Shown here: positions 1 to 7,528 of the stretch, in pieces
How the letters are laid out: every line of letters starts with the position of its first letter
How positions within the stretch are numbered: position 1 is the first letter of the stretch
Origin: Burkholderiales bacterium
GTDB lineage: Bacteria > Pseudomonadota > Gammaproteobacteria > Burkholderiales > Usitatibacteraceae
Length of the DNA stretch: 23,202 bases
Assembly (NCBI GenBank): GCA_017880705.1
Contig: JADGRS010000008.1
Location: 1 to 23,202, forward strand
Reading direction: 5' to 3'
Notes under the pieces: generated by a model
Database searches by the model: none
Told to the model about the DNA's origin: nothing
Seen by the model: only the letters and a program-made list of their open reading frames with translations
Program-made: the position numbers and the translations under genes

Positions 1-1037
1 CGGCGATCAGCGGCTTCTGGCGAACCCGCGGCTACCTCGAGACGGTCGCCATCGCGATCGTGTGCGCGGCGCCGCTCCTCGCGATCTGGCCGCTTGCCCT
101 CGCCAGCGCTTCGCCGGGCTACCTGCAGGTGTGGCTCGCCACCGCCACCGCGTCGCGATGGGGCGGGCCCCCGGCCCGCGACATCGGCATGGACCTGCTC
201 TACTTCGCGCGCGTCATGCCCTGGTACGCCTGGCCGGCGTGGCCGCTCGCCGCATGGGCGTTGTGGCGCGCGCGGCGCACCCTTCGCAACCGGCGCGACC
301 TCATGTTGCCGCTGGCGGCGTTCATCGCGTTCTTCCTGGTCACTTCGGTGTTCGGCGACGCGCGCGAAGCCAACGGCCTCGCGTTCCTGCTTCCGCTCGC
401 GTTGCTCGGGGTGGCCGAGCTCGACACGGTGCCGCGCGGCGCGGCGAGCGCGCTCGACTGGTTCGGGATGATGACCTTCCTTTCGTTCGGCGCGCTCCTG
501 TGGATCGGGTGGTTCGCGGCGATGACGGGAAGCCCGGAGATCGCGGCTTCATGGATCGCGAAGGAGGTCCCCGGCTTCAAGTACCGCTTCAGCTTCATCG
601 CCTTCGCGCTCGCGGCGCTGCTCACGCTCATCTGGGTCGTGGTGGTCGCGAGGTCGCTTCGCTCGACGCGGCGCGCGCTGGTCAACTGGACCGCAGGCAT
701 CACCATGGTGTGGATGCTGATGATGACGATCGGGCTTCCGTTGGTGGAGGAAGCGCGCAGCTATCGCAAGGTCGCAGCGCGCGTCGTCGAGGAGCTTCCG
801 CCGAGCTTCAGGTGCATCGCGCGCCACAACCTGGGCGACCCGCAGAGGGCGCTCCTCGACTACTTCGCCAACATCCGCACGGTGCGCGACGATCTTCCGC
901 AGGCCTCGATGTGCCGCGCGCTCCTGGTGCAAGCCCAGCCCCTGAGGCTTCCGGTCATCGCCCCCGAGTGGTCGGAAACGTGGCGCGGCTCCCGGTCGGG
1001 CGACCGCAACGAGCTGTTTATCCTCTATCGGCGCTAG
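1..1037 (+). CDS. GT39/ArnT-like membrane glycosyltransferase, C-terminal part (5' truncated)
   Basis: The reading frame is open to the left edge (first full codon at position 3), so the true start lies outside the window. The visible 345 or so residues contain several hydrophobic segments (for example LMLPLAAFIAFFLVTSVF, a stretch around ALDWFGMMTFLSFGALLWIGW, and FIAFALAALLTLIWVVVV) followed by a soluble tail of about 100 residues ending ELFILYRR. The arrangement of late membrane helices, the ALDWFGMMTF segment and a short C-terminal domain resembles betaproteobacterial dolichyl-phosphate-mannose/ArnT-type (GT39, GT-C fold) proteins, which transfer sugars from lipid carriers at the periplasmic face. 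The catalytic N-terminal loop of such enzymes is not in the window, so the family call is an inference and the substrate unknown. The TAG stop shares the palindrome CTAG with the stop of convergent glcF. Confidence 0.6.
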   Translation, partial: AISGFWRTRGYLETVAIAIVCAAPLLAIWPLALASASPGYLQVWLATATASRWGGPPARDIGMDLLYFARVMPWYAWPAWPLAAWALWRARRTLRNRRDLMLPLAAFIAFFLVTSVFGDAREANGLAFLLPLALLGVAELDTVPRGAASALDWFGMMTFLSFGALLWIGWFAAMTGSPEIAASWIAKEVPGFKYRFSFIAFALAALLTLIWVVVVARSLRSTRRALVNWTAGITMVWMLMMTIGLPLVEEARSYRKVAARVVEELPPSFRCIARHNLGDPQRALLDYFANIRTVRDDLPQASMCRALLVQAQPLRLPVIAPEWSETWRGSRSGDRNELFILYRR

Positions 1038-2260
1038 CTCATCCGCTGGTCGATCAGCTCGATCCAGTGGCGCACCGGCTTTTCCGTCCCGGAAGCGATA
1101 TGCGCGAGGCAGCCGACGTTGGCGGTGGCGATGGTATCGGGTGCGCCCGATTCGAGCGCGGCGACCTTGTTGGCGAGCAGCTCGCGCGAGATCGCGGGCT
1201 GCAGCAGCGAATAGGTTCCCGCGGACCCGCAGCAGAGATGGGAATCGGGAACCATCGTGAGCGCGCAGCCGGCGTCGCGCAGGATCGCCTCTACGACGCC
1301 GCCCAGCTTCAGCCCGTGTTGCAGGCTGCACGGCGAGTGGAAGGCGATCTTCTCGCCGCCGGACGCGGGAACCAATTTCGCCGCGATCGACGAGCGCTCG
1401 GCCGCGACCACTTCGGAGATGTCGCGGGCGAGCTCCGAGAGGCGCGCGGCCTTCGCCGCGTAATCGGGATCGTGCCGCATGAGGTGCCCGTACTCCTTCA
1501 CCATCGTGCCGCAGCCGCTCGCCGTGATCACGATCGCCTCGGCTCCGGCCTCGACGTGCGGCCACCACGCGTCGATGTTGGCCTTCACGAAGCGCAGCGC
1601 TTCCTTCTGGTGATTGAGGTGGAACGTGACCGCGCCGCAGCAGCCGGCGGGCGCCGCCTCGACCAGCGTGATGCCGATGCGATCGAGCACGCGCGCCGCG
1701 GCGGCGTTGATCCCGGGCGCGATCGAGGGCTGCGCGCAACCGGCCAATGCGACCATGCGGCGGGCGTGGCGCGCGGCGGGCCACGCGCCGCGCTCGCTGC
1801 GCGGCGGGATCTTTCGCGCGATCGATGACGGCAGGATCGGCCGAAACATCCGTCCCAGCGCGAGTCCAATGCCGAACAGGCCGCGATAAGGAATCATGCT
1901 TCCCAGGAACCAGCGGCGGAAGCGGTCCCATGGCGCGCGCGGAACCTTCTGCTCGACGAGGTCCCGGCCGATGTCGACCAGGCGGCCGTACTCGACGCCC
2001 GAAGGACATGTCGTCTCGCAAGCGCGGCACGTGACGCAGCGATCCAGATGAAGCTGCGTGCGCTGCGTCACCGGAGCGCCCTCGAGCATCTGCTTCATGA
2101 GGTAGATGCGCCCGCGCGGGCTGTCGAGCTCGTCGCCCAGCAGCGTGTACGTCGGGCAAGTCGCGAGGCAGAATCCGCAGTGCACGCACTTGCGCAGGAT
2201 CGCGTCGGCCTCGACGCCCGCGGCCGTGTCCTTGATCCAATCGGCGAGGCGGGTCTGCAT
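1034..2260 (-). CDS. glcF: Glycolate oxidase iron-sulfur subunit GlcF
   Basis: A 408-residue protein of the usual GlcF length. GlcF is the iron-sulfur subunit that takes electrons from the flavin subunits GlcD/GlcE during oxidation of glycolate to glyoxylate and passes them to the respiratory chain at the inner membrane. Two ferredoxin-type [4Fe-4S] motifs are visible near the N-terminus: C25-VH-C-GF-C-LAT-C35-P and C75-VT-C-RA-C-ETT-C85-P. Two CCG-type motifs follow (AGCCGAVTFHL and HLCCGSAGTY), as expected for the heterodisulfide-reductase-like domains of this family. It is the last gene of the glc operon; its ATG overlaps the stop of the upstream GST gene as TGATG, implying translational coupling. 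Its TAG stop overlaps the stop of the convergent gene by sharing CTAG. Confidence is high. Confidence 0.95.
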   Translation of the reverse strand: MQTRLADWIKDTAAGVEADAILRKCVHCGFCLATCPTYTLLGDELDSPRGRIYLMKQMLEGAPVTQRTQLHLDRCVTCRACETTCPSGVEYGRLVDIGRDLVEQKVPRAPWDRFRRWFLGSMIPYRGLFGIGLALGRMFRPILPSSIARKIPPRSERGAWPAARHARRMVALAGCAQPSIAPGINAAAARVLDRIGITLVEAAPAGCCGAVTFHLNHQKEALRFVKANIDAWWPHVEAGAEAIVITASGCGTMVKEYGHLMRHDPDYAAKAARLSELARDISEVVAAERSSIAAKLVPASGGEKIAFHSPCSLQHGLKLGGVVEAILRDAGCALTMVPDSHLCCGSAGTYSLLQPAISRELLANKVAALESGAPDTIATANVGCLAHIASGTEKPVRHWIELIDQRMS

Positions 2261-2901
2261 CAGGCGCCGAAAGGCTTGACGCCTTCACGCTCCATCGCGC
2301 GCTTCACCGCGGGGCGCGAGGTCATGCCGCCGAACCACGGCTCGATGTTCTTCATGCGGATCGTCGATGGCTCGAGCCAGCGTCCCCAGCGCGCGATCAC
2401 CATGAAGTAGATGTCGGCCACGGTCATCGCCTCGCCGGACCAGTTGGGCCCGGTGAGCGCCGCATCCTGGTCGCGGAAATAGGCGAGGAGCTTTTCGGTG
2501 CCGCGCGACTTCACCGCATCCTGAACGTCCTTCGCGTCGGAGAAATCGTCCGCGTGGAAGAAGCGGTTGAAGAGGGGGTGCACTTCCGTCGCGAGGGTCG
2601 CGACCTGCTCGAGAGTCTTCGCGCGCTGCCATGTGCCGGGCTTGGCCAGCCACTTTCCCTGCGGATCGTGCTTGTCGCAAAGGTATTGCAGGATCGCCAC
2701 GCACTCGGTCAGCACGCCGTCGGGCGTCGCGAGCGCCGGAACCTTACCTTTCGGGTTGAGCTTGCGGTATTCATCCCCGAGATGCTCTTTCGCGGCGAGA
2801 TCGACGCGCTGCACCTCGAATGGCACGCCCAGCTCCTCGAGGAGCACGTGGACGACCAGCGAGCAGGAACCGGGCGAGTAATAGAGCGTATACATTTTCA
2901 T
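2260..2901 (-). CDS. Beta-class-like glutathione S-transferase in the glc operon
   Basis: A 213-residue protein with both GST domains. The N-terminal thioredoxin-like part reads YYSPGSCSLVVHVLLEELG, with Cys13 placed like the catalytic Cys10 of beta-class bacterial GSTs, followed by LNPKGKVPAL with the cis-Pro region and a TECVAILQYL segment that would bind glutathione. The C-terminal helical domain contains MTVADIYFMVIARWGRW. The start is taken at the ATG at 2901; a second ATG lies two codons later. The start codon and a weak AGG ribosome site six bases before it lie inside or at the edge of a dispersed repeat (2900-2923). Upstream glcE has no overlap with this gene, whereas the gene overlaps glcF as TGATG. 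Substrate is unknown; detoxification of a reactive metabolite is conceivable but unproven. The GST family call is secure. Confidence 0.9.
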   Translation of the reverse strand: MKMYTLYYSPGSCSLVVHVLLEELGVPFEVQRVDLAAKEHLGDEYRKLNPKGKVPALATPDGVLTECVAILQYLCDKHDPQGKWLAKPGTWQRAKTLEQVATLATEVHPLFNRFFHADDFSDAKDVQDAVKSRGTEKLLAYFRDQDAALTGPNWSGEAMTVADIYFMVIARWGRWLEPSTIRMKNIEPWFGGMTSRPAVKRAMEREGVKPFGA

Positions 2902-2923
2902 TTCGTACCTGACACGAATTTTT
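2900..2923 (-). repeat. Dispersed repeat, copy 1 (core GTGTCAGGTACGAAAT on the minus strand)
   Basis: Read on the minus strand this segment matches 7462-7484 on the plus strand at 22 of 23 positions. It fills the whole gap between the glcE stop (TAA, 2924-2922) and the GST start (ATG, 2901-2899), contributing bases to both codons. Its AT-rich ends stand out against the GC-rich surroundings. The type of repeat (REP-like, MITE remnant or other) is not determined. Confidence 0.75.
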
Positions 2924-3977
2924 AGAAGGCGTACATGCGGCCGGGGTTGAGAATGCCCGCGGGATCGAAGGCGTCCTTCAGGCGACGATGGATCTTCATC
3001 ACGGCGGGCTCGAGCGGGTGGAAGACGCCGACGGACTTGTCGCCGCCGCGAAAGAGGGTCGCGTGGCCGCCGGCGCGAGCCGCCTCGGCGCGAAGGCTCG
3101 CGGCATCGGCGTCCCCGCTGATCCAGCGCACGCCGCCGCCCCATTCGACGAGCTGCGCATGACCCGCCGCCATCGGCTCCGCCGTCTGTGGCACCGACAG
3201 CCTCCAGAGCGCGTGCGAGGGCGCGAAGAAGCCGAGCCGCTGCTCGCGAAGGTCGCCCCAGTAGCTGCCCGCGTCGATTTCCTCTCCGCCCATCCTGACC
3301 TTCGCTGCGGCTACCGCGCTCGCCGCCCCCGACAGGCGCGCGCGCAGCTTCCCGGCCTCCCATGCGGTCGCCGACAACGGCAGCGGCTGGCCCGCCCACC
3401 GATTCACCTGTTCGGTCGCGCGGGCCTCGTCGAGCTCGAAAAAAAGCGTCGTCTCGTGCGCGGGGCGCGGCAGGACCTTGAACGAGATCTCCGTGATCAC
3501 GCCGAGCGTGCCGAGCGCGCCCGCCATGAGCCGCGAGACGTCGTAGCCCGCGACGTTCTTGATGACGCGGCCCCCGAACGCGAGATCCTCTCCCTTGCCG
3601 TTCACCACACGCGTGCCGAGCACGAAATCCCGCAGGGAACCCACATAAGCCCTGCGCGGCCCCGACAATCCCGCCGCGACCGCTCCGCCGATGGTCGCGC
3701 CCTCTCCGAAATGCGGGGGCTCGAAGGCAAGCATCTGCCGTTCCGCGGCGAGGGCGGACTCGAGCTCGACGAGGCGCGTGCCGGCGCGCACCGTTACCAC
3801 GAGCTCCTTGGGCTCGTACGCGACGATGCCCGCATAGGGCTTCATGTCGAGCACCTCGCCGACGCATCCTTGCCCGTAGAAATCCTTCGTGCCGCCGCCG
3901 CGCACGGCCAGCGGCGCCTTGCGAGCGGCGTGGTCGCGAATGCGCTCGCACAGCGCGGCGATGAAGGGCTCGCTCAT
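2922..3977 (-). CDS. glcE: Glycolate oxidase FAD-binding subunit GlcE
   Basis: A 351-residue protein, close to the length of E. coli GlcE. It belongs to the FAD-linked oxidase (VAO/PCMH) family and forms the active glycolate oxidase with GlcD and GlcF. Visible FAD-domain features are RGGGTKDFYG, PHFGEGATIGGAVAAGLSGPRRAYVG with the glycine-rich FAD pyrophosphate loop, and VINKxVAGYD-like VIKNVAGYDVSRLMAGALGTLGVITE. The C-terminus ends DAFDPAGILNPGRMYAF, the typical closing motif. The ATG at 3977 is chosen because it overlaps the stop of the preceding glcD paralog as TGATG, the same coupling seen at other junctions of the operon; the longer open frame upstream is out-of-frame glcD2 sequence. 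Its TAA stop lies on the edge of the dispersed repeat that precedes the GST gene. Confidence 0.95.
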   Translation of the reverse strand: MSEPFIAALCERIRDHAARKAPLAVRGGGTKDFYGQGCVGEVLDMKPYAGIVAYEPKELVVTVRAGTRLVELESALAAERQMLAFEPPHFGEGATIGGAVAAGLSGPRRAYVGSLRDFVLGTRVVNGKGEDLAFGGRVIKNVAGYDVSRLMAGALGTLGVITEISFKVLPRPAHETTLFFELDEARATEQVNRWAGQPLPLSATAWEAGKLRARLSGAASAVAAAKVRMGGEEIDAGSYWGDLREQRLGFFAPSHALWRLSVPQTAEPMAAGHAQLVEWGGGVRWISGDADAASLRAEAARAGGHATLFRGGDKSVGVFHPLEPAVMKIHRRLKDAFDPAGILNPGRMYAF

Positions 3978-5464
3978 CAGAATCTCGGAATGTCGGCGTG
4001 GGGCATGCGGCCCGCGCGCATGTGCGTGCCGCCCCATTCGGCGCAACGCTTGAGCGTCGGCACCGCCTTGCCGGGGTTGAGGATGCCGTCGGGATCGAAC
4101 GCGGCCTTCACCGCGTGGAAGGCGGCGAGCTCGGGCGCGCGGAACTGCACGCACATCTGGCGAAGCTTCTCGATGCCGACGCCGTGCTCGCCGGTGATCG
4201 TGCCGCCCACCTCGACGCAGATCTCGAGGATGCGCCCGCCGAATTCCTCGCTGCGCTCGAGCTCGCCGGGCTTGTTGGCGTCGTAGAAGATGCACGGATG
4301 GATGTTGCCGTCGCCCGCGTGGAAGACGTTGCCCACCGTCATCCCGTATTCGGCCGCGAGCGCCGTGATCCTCTCGAGCACGTCGGGAAGGCAGCGCCGC
4401 GGAATGGTGCCGTCGATGGTGTAGTAGTCGGGCAGGATCGTCGCGAGCGCGGTGAAGGCGCCCTTGCGCGACTTCCACAATCGATCGCGCTCGATGTCGC
4501 TGGCGGCGACGCGCACTTCCGTCGCGCCGCACCGATCGAGGATCGCGCGCACCGACTCGAGCGATTCGCGCGCGTCTTCCTCGCTCCCGTCGACTTCGGC
4601 GAGGAGCAACGCCTCGGCGCCGACCGGGAAGCCCATCGCCATGAAGCGCTCGCACGCCTCGATCACGATGCGATCCATCATCTCGAGCGCCGCGGGGATA
4701 ATGCCCGCGGCGATGATCTCGCCCACGGCTTCGGCCGCCTGGCGCACGCTCGGAAACGCGGCGAGCATCGTCTCGGTGCGCTCCGGCAACGGAACGAGGC
4801 GCAGGGTCACGCGCGTGATGACGCCCAGGTTCCCTTCGCTGCCCGTCAGGAGCGCGAGGAGGTCGTAGCCCGGTGCATCGAGCGCGAGGCTTCCGGCATC
4901 GACGACATCGCCGTCGGCGTCGATCGCGCGAACCGCGAGGAGGTTGTGCGTCGTGAGCCCGTACTTGAGGCAATGCACGCCCCCGGAGTTCTCGGCGACG
5001 TTCCCGCCGATGGAGCAGATCGACTGGCTCGAAGGATCGGGCGCGTAGAAGAGCCCATGGCAGGCGACCGTCTCCGAGACCTGCAGGTTGCGCACCCCCG
5101 GCTCGACGGTGGCGCTGCGCGCGAGCGCATCGACCGCGACGATGCGCTTCATCTTCGACAGCACGAGCAGGACCCCATCGTTGCGCGGAATCGCTCCGCC
5201 GGAGATTCCGGTTCCGGCGCCGCGCGACACGACCGGAACGCCGAGCGCGCGGCACGCCTTGACGACGGCCCGCACCTGGTCTTCGCTGTCGGGCAGCACC
5301 GCGAGCATCGGCGTCTCGCGATGCGCGATGAAGGCATCGGTCTCGAATGGCTTCAGGCCCTCGTCGTCGTCGATGACGAGAAGGGGGGGACGGATCCCGC
5401 GAAGCGCGCCGAGCATCCGGGCGCGAAGATCGGGTTGGGCGACTTCGAGGGCATGGGCGTTCAT
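3977..5464 (-). CDS. Second GlcD-type FAD-linked oxidase (tandem paralog)
   Basis: A 495-residue FAD-linked oxidase with the same architecture as the gene just upstream. The FAD-binding N-terminal half shows SRGAGTGISGGAIP and YAPDPSSQSICSIGGNVAENSGG, in two adjacent blocks, followed by GVHCLKYGLT. The C-terminal half has AGDGNIHP, GGTITGEHGVGIEK and the closing FDPDGILNPGK. These blocks are near-identical to those of the neighbouring GlcD, so this is a tandem duplicate that has diverged, mainly at the N-terminus. It may be an alternative catalytic subunit for another 2-hydroxy acid such as lactate, or a second subunit of a modified complex; the sequence does not decide. Its ATG (5464) overlaps the upstream stop as TGATG and its stop overlaps glcE in the same way. 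Confidence 0.9.
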   Translation of the reverse strand: MNAHALEVAQPDLRARMLGALRGIRPPLLVIDDDEGLKPFETDAFIAHRETPMLAVLPDSEDQVRAVVKACRALGVPVVSRGAGTGISGGAIPRNDGVLLVLSKMKRIVAVDALARSATVEPGVRNLQVSETVACHGLFYAPDPSSQSICSIGGNVAENSGGVHCLKYGLTTHNLLAVRAIDADGDVVDAGSLALDAPGYDLLALLTGSEGNLGVITRVTLRLVPLPERTETMLAAFPSVRQAAEAVGEIIAAGIIPAALEMMDRIVIEACERFMAMGFPVGAEALLLAEVDGSEEDARESLESVRAILDRCGATEVRVAASDIERDRLWKSRKGAFTALATILPDYYTIDGTIPRRCLPDVLERITALAAEYGMTVGNVFHAGDGNIHPCIFYDANKPGELERSEEFGGRILEICVEVGGTITGEHGVGIEKLRQMCVQFRAPELAAFHAVKAAFDPDGILNPGKAVPTLKRCAEWGGTHMRAGRMPHADIPRF

Positions 5465-6963
5465 CAGAAGCGCGGCAGGTCCGGGTGCGGCAGCGCCCCA
5501 CCCTTCACGCGCATCGCGCCGTATTCCGCGCAGCGGTGCAGAGTCGGCACGCCCTTGCCGGGATTGAGCAGGCCCTCGGGATCGAACGCCGCCTTGATCG
5601 CGTGGAACTGCGCGAGCTCGGCCGGACGGAACTGGGTGCACATCTGGTTGATCTTTTCGATGCCCACGCCGTGCTCGCCCGTGATGGTGCCGCCCACCTC
5701 GATGCACAGCTCGAGGATGTCCGAGGCGAAGCGCTCCGTCGTTTCCAGCTCCCCGGGGATGTTCGCGTCGTAGAGAATGAGCGGATGGAGGTTCCCGTCG
5801 CCCGCGTGGAAGACGTTGGCGCAACGCAAACCGTAGCGCTCCGAAAGCTCCTCGGTGCGCTTCAACACTTTCGCGAGCGCGCCCCGCGGAATGGACCCGT
5901 CGATGCAGTAGTAGTCCGGCGAGATGCGGCCCACGGCGGGAAACGCGGCCTTGCGCCCCGACCAGAAGCGCAGGCGCTCGGCGTCGTTCGACGAGCAGCG
6001 GATCTGGGTCGCCCCGCTCGCGCGCATCACCTCGATCATCTTCTCGATCTCGTGGGCGACCTCTTCGTGCGTGCCGTCGGATTCCGCGAGAAGAATGGCC
6101 TCGGCCTCGAGGTCATAGCCCGCGTGGACGAAGCCCTCGACGGCGCTGGTGGCGAGCTTGTCCATCATCTCGAGGCCCGCCGGGACAATGCCGGCGCCGA
6201 TCACGTTCGCGACCGCTTCTCCCGCGCTTTCGACATCGGCGAACGAGGCCATCACGACGCATGCCGTCTCGGGTTTCGGCAGCAGCCTCACGGTGACCTC
6301 GAGCGTGATCGCGAGAAGCCCTTCCGACCCTGTGACGATCGCGAGAAGGTCGTATCCCGCCGAATCGAGCGCATCGGAGCCGATGTCGACGACGTCGCCC
6401 TCGATGGTGATGGCGCGCACTTTCAAGATGTTGTGCACCGTGAGGCCGTACTTCAGGCAATGCACGCCTCCCGAATTCTCCGCGACGTTTCCGCCGATCG
6501 AGCACGCGATCTGGCTCGAGGGATCGGGCGCGTAATAGAGGCCGAGCGGCGCGACCTGCTGCGAGATCCTGAGATTCGTGACGCCCGGCTGCACGCGCGC
6601 GAGACGCGCGAGCGGGTCGACCGCGACGATTCGCTTGAACTTGGCGAGCGAGAGCAGGATGCCCTCGGCATGTGGCAGCGCGCCGCCCGAGAGTCCCGTG
6701 CCCGAGCCGCGCGCGACGACCGGGGTATGGGTCGCGCGCGCCACCGCCAGCACCGCCGCGACCTCTTGCTCGTCGGCGGGAATCACCGCGACGAGGGGCG
6801 TCGCGCGGTAAGCCGAAAGGCCGTCGCACTCGTAGGGCATGAGCGCCTCGCGCTCGACCAGCACGGACTCGGGGGCGAGCACGCGCGCGAGCTCCGCGGC
6901 GACCGTCGATCGCCGGATGGCAATCGCGCTCGCATTCGAGGAGACTTCACTCACGGCGCTCAT
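5464..6963 (-). CDS. glcD: Glycolate oxidase FAD-linked subunit GlcD
   Basis: A 499-residue FAD-linked oxidase, the same length as E. coli GlcD, which carries the flavin that oxidises glycolate to glyoxylate. Motifs include ARGSGTGLSGGALPHAEG, YAPDPSSQIACSIGGNVAENSGG in adjacent blocks, HAGDGNLHP, GGTITGEHGVGIEK and a closing FDPEGLLNPGKG. It is the first gene of the operon glcD-glcD2-glcE-GST-glcF. The start is the ATG at 6963. No Shine-Dalgarno is visible; instead an extended -10 (TGG-GATAAT) ends six bases before the ATG, so the transcript may be leaderless. The divergent DUF456 gene starts only 14 bases away. No GlcC-type regulator lies nearby. Which of the two GlcD copies is the true glycolate enzyme is inferred only from order and length. 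Confidence 0.92.
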   Translation of the reverse strand: MSAVSEVSSNASAIAIRRSTVAAELARVLAPESVLVEREALMPYECDGLSAYRATPLVAVIPADEQEVAAVLAVARATHTPVVARGSGTGLSGGALPHAEGILLSLAKFKRIVAVDPLARLARVQPGVTNLRISQQVAPLGLYYAPDPSSQIACSIGGNVAENSGGVHCLKYGLTVHNILKVRAITIEGDVVDIGSDALDSAGYDLLAIVTGSEGLLAITLEVTVRLLPKPETACVVMASFADVESAGEAVANVIGAGIVPAGLEMMDKLATSAVEGFVHAGYDLEAEAILLAESDGTHEEVAHEIEKMIEVMRASGATQIRCSSNDAERLRFWSGRKAAFPAVGRISPDYYCIDGSIPRGALAKVLKRTEELSERYGLRCANVFHAGDGNLHPLILYDANIPGELETTERFASDILELCIEVGGTITGEHGVGIEKINQMCTQFRPAELAQFHAIKAAFDPEGLLNPGKGVPTLHRCAEYGAMRVKGGALPHPDLPRF

Positions 6964-6969
6964 GTCGCA

Positions 6970-6978
6970 ATTATCCCA
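6970..6978 (-). promoter_or_regulatory. Candidate extended -10 promoter of glcD (leaderless)
   Basis: On the minus strand GATAAT occupies 6975-6970, directly preceded by TGG, an extended -10 pattern. Only six bases separate it from the glcD ATG, so transcription would be expected to start at or next to the start codon. I see no good -35 hexamer at 16-18 bases. Confidence 0.4.
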
Positions 6979-7462
6979 TGGACCCCAACGTCTATCTCGT
7001 CCTCGCCGCGATTCTCGTGATCGTCGGGCTCATCGGCACCGTGGTGCCGGTCCTTCCGGGCGCGCTCTTCGTCTTCGGCGGGCTCTTCCTCGCCGCTTGG
7101 GCCGGGAGCTTCACCCGCGTGGGAGCCGTCGGACTCACGATCATCGGCGTCCTCGCGGCGCTCGCGTTCCTCGCCGATTTCGTCGCTTCATTGCTCGGCG
7201 CGAAGCGGTCCGGGCGAGCCCCCTGGCGCTCGCCGGCGCGACTCTGGGCGCCATCATCGGGCTCTTCTTCGGACTTCCGGGCCTCGCGCTCGGGCCCTTC
7301 CTCGGCGCCGTGGCGGGCGAGCTCTTCGCGCGCCGGGATCTCGCGCAGGCGGGCAAGGTCGGCCTCGGCACGGGGCTCGGCCTCCTCGCCGCCGCGCTCG
7401 CGAAAGTCGTACTCGCCTTCCTGATGATCGCGACGTTTCTCGCCTTCTGCTTCGCCTCCTGA
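6978..7462 (+). pseudogene. DUF456-type small membrane protein with an apparent one-base frameshift
   Basis: The gene starts at ATG 6978 (MDPNVYLVLAAILVIVGLIG) and codes for hydrophobic helices through about residue 78 (FLADFVASLLGAKRSG), after which this frame turns into Arg/Ser-rich nonsense. The frame one base behind resumes the expected protein: SPLALAGATLGAIIGLFFGL, then GLALGPFLGAVAGELFARRDL and a final helix ending FLAFCFAS with TGA at 7460-7462. Joining the two gives about 161 residues, the normal size of DUF456 proteins, whose signature glycine-rich LPGxxLGPFLGAxxGE segment is present. One missing base in 7212-7223 (a GGG run or the CCCCC run) explains the break. It could be a true mutation, a sequencing error or, less likely, recoding, as no classical slippery heptamer is seen. 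Function of DUF456 is unknown to me. Confidence 0.8.
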
Positions 7463-7485
7463 AAATTGGTGTCAGGTACGAAATT
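7462..7485 (+). repeat. Dispersed repeat, copy 2 (core GTGTCAGGTACGAAAT on the plus strand)
   Basis: Starts at the last base of the DUF456 stop codon and matches copy 1 (2900-2923, opposite strand) at 22 of 23 positions, differing by G versus C before the GTGTCAGG core. As in copy 1, the repeat directly abuts a stop codon. The two copies form an inverted pair 4.5 kb apart. Confidence 0.75.
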
Positions 7486-7528
7486 CAGCAGGAATTCCTC
7501 GCATAGGCGCGGCACCAGGTGCGGATGC

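Noticed and set aside
62..2288. Long frames overlapping the GT39-like gene and glcF
   Set aside because: Low-complexity Arg/Ala-rich, no motifs; the real proteins have clear helices and Fe-S motifs.
3998..5773. Long plus-strand open frames opposite glcD2 and glcD
   Set aside because: Composition typical of antisense shadow (Arg/Ala/Asp-rich), no domain, and the minus-strand proteins are certain.
7215..7225. Programmed -1 frameshifting at the DUF456 CCCCC run
   Set aside because: In the reading frame the run does not form an X-XXY-YYZ heptamer and no downstream pseudoknot was evident; a simple deletion or read error is more likely.
2902..7485. A composite transposon bounded by the inverted 23-bp repeats
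   Set aside because: No transposase, no target-site duplication seen, and the right-hand unit contains ordinary metabolic genes; kept only as a dispersed repeat pair.
7486..7528. A short minus-strand reading frame with FVPDTNF at the repeat
   Set aside because: It is simply the repeat translated; no start, ribosome site or conserved domain.
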